NCBI GenBank assembly: GCA_964588725.1
Contig: CAZPQL010000092.1
Span: 1 to 8,151 of the forward strand
Direction of reading: 5' to 3'
DNA length: 8,151 bases
Origin: UBA5972 sp964588725
GTDB taxonomy: Bacteria; Pseudomonadota; Alphaproteobacteria; Rhodobacterales; Rhodobacteraceae
The position numbers and the translations under genes are program-made. Below the pieces are notes generated by a model. It was not told where the DNA came from and made no database searches. It saw only the letters and a list, made by a program, of their open reading frames with translations. Below are positions 6,062 to 8,151 of the stretch, piece after piece (position 1 is the first letter of the stretch; each line of letters opens with the position of its first letter).

Positions 6062-6988
6062 ATGAGCAAAACAATGGGACTTCGACCAATTCAAGGCATG
6101 GCGCTTGTGGTGTTGGCCATGGCAATCATCGGGCTTATCGATAATTTTGTTGCTTTTATTGCAGCGGAAATCGGGCTGTGGCAGTTTCATTTGATGCGAT
6201 CCAGCGTGTTGTGCGTGATGATCTTTATTCTGGCGCGGATATTTGGGTGGCGGTTGCGGCCGGTCAATGCGGGCGCTGTGATCCTGCGCAGTTTCTTTTT
6301 CTCGACGTCCATGGTGCTTTATTTCGGCGCGCTTGGCGGGCTGAGTGTCGCGCAGGCGGGTGCGGGACTGTTTAGTTCGCCGATTTTTGTTCTGTTGATT
6401 TCGGCGTTGTTTCTGGGCACCCGCATTGGCATTTGGCGCATTTTTGCTGTGGCGCTTGGGTTTGCCGGTGTTCTGATCATTTTACGCCCCGACCCGCAAA
6501 CGCTGTCACCGCTGATTGCTTTACCTGTGCTGGCAGGGCTGTTTTACGCGCTGAACGGCATTGCCACACTGCGGTGGTGCGCACGTGAAAGCACTGGTGC
6601 GTTGCTGATCGGTGTGTTCGCTGGTCTGGGCCTATGGGGTGCCTTGGGGACGGTGGTCTTGCTGATATTTCCCGGGCTTTCGTCGGGAACAGGTGATTTC
6701 CTTTTCTTCACGCGTGGCTGGGTCTCACCGCCACCGGCCATCTATGGCTGGCTGGCTGTTCAGGTTGTTGGTTCGTTGATTGCTGTTGGGTTGCTGACCC
6801 GTGGTTATCAGTCGGCAGAAGTGTCTTTCGTGACGGTGTTTGAGTACAGCTTCCTGATTTTCGCGGGATTCTGGACATTTGTCATATTCGGAACGCGCCC
6901 CGATACATTGGCATTGGTTGGGATCGTCTTTATCATCGTGTCCGGCATGATCATCACGCTGCGGGTGCGGAGCAATGTCGGGCCATGA
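6062..6988 (+). CDS. DMT-superfamily (EamA-type) transporter
   Basis: Inner-membrane carrier of the drug/metabolite transporter superfamily, 308 residues, the usual length for two EamA repeats. About ten hydrophobic helices can be traced, roughly at 11-34, 41-62, 70-92, 98-118, 124-141, 150-170, 180-203, 225-248, 256-276 and 283-300. The first repeat spans about 15-143 and ends with the typical GFAGVLIILRP; the second spans about 155-300 and ends VGIVFIIVSGMIITL. QFHLMRSSVL (41-50) occupies the position of the family's FxRf segment after helix 1. The substrate cannot be predicted; family members export or import amino acids, nucleosides and other small metabolites. The start could be ATG 6062 or ATG 6074: the AGG before 6062 is too close to serve it, whereas GAG at 6064-6066 has a good spacing for 6074. 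The stop overlaps the sulfotransferase start (ATGA, 6985-6988), implying one operon. Confidence 0.9.
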   Translation: MSKTMGLRPIQGMALVVLAMAIIGLIDNFVAFIAAEIGLWQFHLMRSSVLCVMIFILARIFGWRLRPVNAGAVILRSFFFSTSMVLYFGALGGLSVAQAGAGLFSSPIFVLLISALFLGTRIGIWRIFAVALGFAGVLIILRPDPQTLSPLIALPVLAGLFYALNGIATLRWCARESTGALLIGVFAGLGLWGALGTVVLLIFPGLSSGTGDFLFFTRGWVSPPPAIYGWLAVQVVGSLIAVGLLTRGYQSAEVSFVTVFEYSFLIFAGFWTFVIFGTRPDTLALVGIVFIIVSGMIITLRVRSNVGP

Positions 6989-7638
6989 TCGTTTCAACGG
7001 GACGCCGCTATATATTCGTGCATATCCCCAAAACCGGCGGCACGTCGCTGGCGCTGGCGCTCGAAGCGCGCGCCATGAAAGACGACATTCTGATCGGCGA
7101 TACACCCAAGTCACTGCGTCGACGGCATCGACTCAAAAGCGTGAAAACCAAGGGGCGGCTCTGGAAGCATTCTACCTTGCGCAATATTTACGGGCTGGTG
7201 GATCAGACGCAGATCGAGGATTATTTCGTCTTCACGCTGGTGCGCAATCCATGGGACCGCATGGTCAGTTATTTTCACTGGTTGCAGGATCAGAATTTTG
7301 ACCATCCGGCGGTAGGGTTGGCGAAAACGCTGGATTTTTCACAATTTCTTAATCATCCGATGACGTGCAGTGCGTTGGAAAACAGCCCCTACGGGTCTTA
7401 TGTGCTGGATGAAAACGGTGTTGAGCGGTGTGACGCATTTGTTCGGATCGAGTATTTTGAAGCGGATTTCGCCCCGGTGCAGCAGCATTTGGGGTTTGAC
7501 GTTGGCGTCCTGACGCGGGTGAACACGTCCGGGCGCGAAAGGCGGTATGCGGGCTATTATTCGCCCGCCGACCGCGCGTTTTTGGGCCGCATCTGTGCAA
7601 CCGATATCGCGCGGTTCGGGTACAGGTTCGAGGCTTGA
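6985..7638 (+). CDS. PAPS-dependent sulfotransferase (Sulfotransfer_2-like family)
   Basis: Probable transferase of sulfate from PAPS to an unknown acceptor. The 217-residue protein opens with the 5'-phosphosulfate loop FVHIPKTGGTS (11-21), including K16 and T17, and has the 3'-phosphate-binding segment FTLVRNPWDRMVSYF (83-97) with R87 and S95. Both PAPS motifs are intact, so activity is likely. There is no signal peptide or membrane segment, so it should act in the cytoplasm or at the inner membrane face, unlike the Golgi enzymes of animals. Bacterial relatives modify surface glycans, lipids or small molecules; the acceptor here cannot be named. ATG 6985 overlaps the transporter stop by four bases. 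GGAG at 6969-6972 is 12 bases upstream, rather far, which suggests translational coupling. Its linkage to a transporter raises the possibility that the two handle one metabolite, but that is speculation. Confidence 0.9.
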   Translation: MIVSTGRRYIFVHIPKTGGTSLALALEARAMKDDILIGDTPKSLRRRHRLKSVKTKGRLWKHSTLRNIYGLVDQTQIEDYFVFTLVRNPWDRMVSYFHWLQDQNFDHPAVGLAKTLDFSQFLNHPMTCSALENSPYGSYVLDENGVERCDAFVRIEYFEADFAPVQQHLGFDVGVLTRVNTSGRERRYAGYYSPADRAFLGRICATDIARFGYRFEA

Positions 7639-7650
7639 ACACATCCCCCA

Positions 7651-7691
7651 ACGCCGCCATCGGCCCCCCGCTGCCACTCAGGGCGCGGCGT
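7651..7691. terminator. Weak inverted repeat between convergent sulfotransferase and fadJ-like genes
   Basis: ACGCCGC (7651-7657) is the exact reverse complement of GCGGCGT (7685-7691), with 27 bases between. The right arm reaches the first base of the fadJ-like stop codon. Seven GC-rich pairs with a long loop and no T-run make a poor terminator, and such repeats can occur by chance in GC-rich DNA. The gap between the two convergent stops (7639-7690) shows no better structure. Confidence 0.2.
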
Positions 7692-8151
7692 CAGGCCGCT
7701 GTTTTGGCCTGTGGACCGAAGCGCCCGTAAAAGGTTTCGCCGTTCTTGGCCATTTCAACCAGCAGGTCAGGTGCGGCGAACCGGTCGCCGTAATCCGCCA
7801 CCAGTTGGGCGCACAGTTCCACGGTTTCGCTAAGCCCCATCATATCGATTGACGCAAACGGCCCGCCGGACCACGGTGCAAAGCCCCAGCCCAGAATGGC
7901 GCCCACATCACCTTCGCGGATGTCCTCCAGAACACCGTCTTCAAGCGCGCGCACGGCTTCCAGTGACTGCGCCAGCATCAGGCGGCTTTTTACGTCACCA
8001 ACCGGTGGCTGGTCGGCGATTGGCTGCCAGTTGTCACGCAGACCGCCCCACAGGCCGGTGCGCTTGCCCTTATCGTCATAAGCATAGAAACCACCGTTTG
8101 CCTTGCGGCCCATGCGGCCCTCGTCAAACAGTTTGAACAGCACCTCATCCG
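7691..8151 (-). CDS. fadJ: 3-hydroxyacyl-CoA dehydrogenase of the FadB/FadJ multifunctional type, C-terminal end (5' end outside window)
   Basis: About 153 C-terminal residues of the beta-oxidation enzyme that joins enoyl-CoA hydratase and NAD-dependent 3-hydroxyacyl-CoA dehydrogenase activities. The frame stays open to the window edge (reading DEVLFKLFDEGRMGRK), so the GTG at 8143 is internal. The visible part starts at the end of the first dehydrogenase C-terminal domain, RMGRKANGGFYAYDDKGKR, and runs through the second C-terminal helical domain: SRLMLAQSLEAVRALEDGVL, then DVGAILGWGFAPWSGGPF, then IDMMGLSETVELC and a GETFYGRF tail. These are hallmark strings of the multifunctional alpha subunit. 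Catalytic residues lie upstream, outside the window. Whether it should be called fadB or fadJ, and whether a thiolase partner follows, cannot be decided; downstream on this strand there is only the convergent sulfotransferase, so it is the last gene of its unit. Confidence 0.9.
   Translation of the reverse strand, partial: DEVLFKLFDEGRMGRKANGGFYAYDDKGKRTGLWGGLRDNWQPIADQPPVGDVKSRLMLAQSLEAVRALEDGVLEDIREGDVGAILGWGFAPWSGGPFASIDMMGLSETVELCAQLVADYGDRFAAPDLLVEMAKNGETFYGRFGPQAKTAA

Overview
The window looks like chromosomal DNA of a marine Rhodobacteraceae (roseobacter-type) alphaproteobacterium. The evidence is moderately GC-rich coding sequence, a short prolyl-tRNA synthetase without the large editing insertion, a proS-lolC-lolD order typical of that group, and a sulfotransferase and acyl-CoA metabolism genes of roseobacter flavour. 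The family-level assignment is inference from protein recognition, not from a search.

Layout. Positions 1-734 (+) hold the 3' half of proS. Positions 735-1131 (+) hold the wreck of a medium-chain dehydrogenase/reductase (MDR, quinone-oxidoreductase-like) gene, wedged between proS and lolC. It has lost its start, most of its nucleotide-binding domain and its reading frame. Positions 1173-3144 (+) carry lolC and lolD with an 8-base overlap; they encode the inner-membrane ABC machine that hands lipoproteins to LolA. A long imperfect hairpin fills the 54-base convergent gap to the next gene. Positions 3199-4215 (-) encode a single-pass membrane protein whose periplasmic half resembles an M48 metallopeptidase that has lost its zinc-binding motif. 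Positions 4322-5956 (-) encode an AMP-forming acyl-CoA synthetase, followed by a strand-specific hairpin. After a 105-base divergent promoter region, 6062-7638 (+) is a two-gene unit: a DMT/EamA-type transporter and a PAPS-dependent sulfotransferase joined by an ATGA overlap. Positions 7691-8151 (-) are the 3' end of a fadB/fadJ-type 3-hydroxyacyl-CoA dehydrogenase that continues beyond the window.

How the genes relate. The window is mostly housekeeping: translation, lipoprotein sorting and acyl-CoA activation and oxidation. The acyl-CoA synthetase and the hydroxyacyl-CoA dehydrogenase fit a common beta-oxidation theme but are separate transcription units. I see no CRISPR array, insertion sequence, tRNA, rRNA, phage gene or defence cassette. 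The points most worth a second look are the MDR pseudogene inside the conserved proS-lolC junction, the apparently inactive M48-like membrane protein, and the transporter-sulfotransferase pair. I did not find a convincing new multi-gene system.
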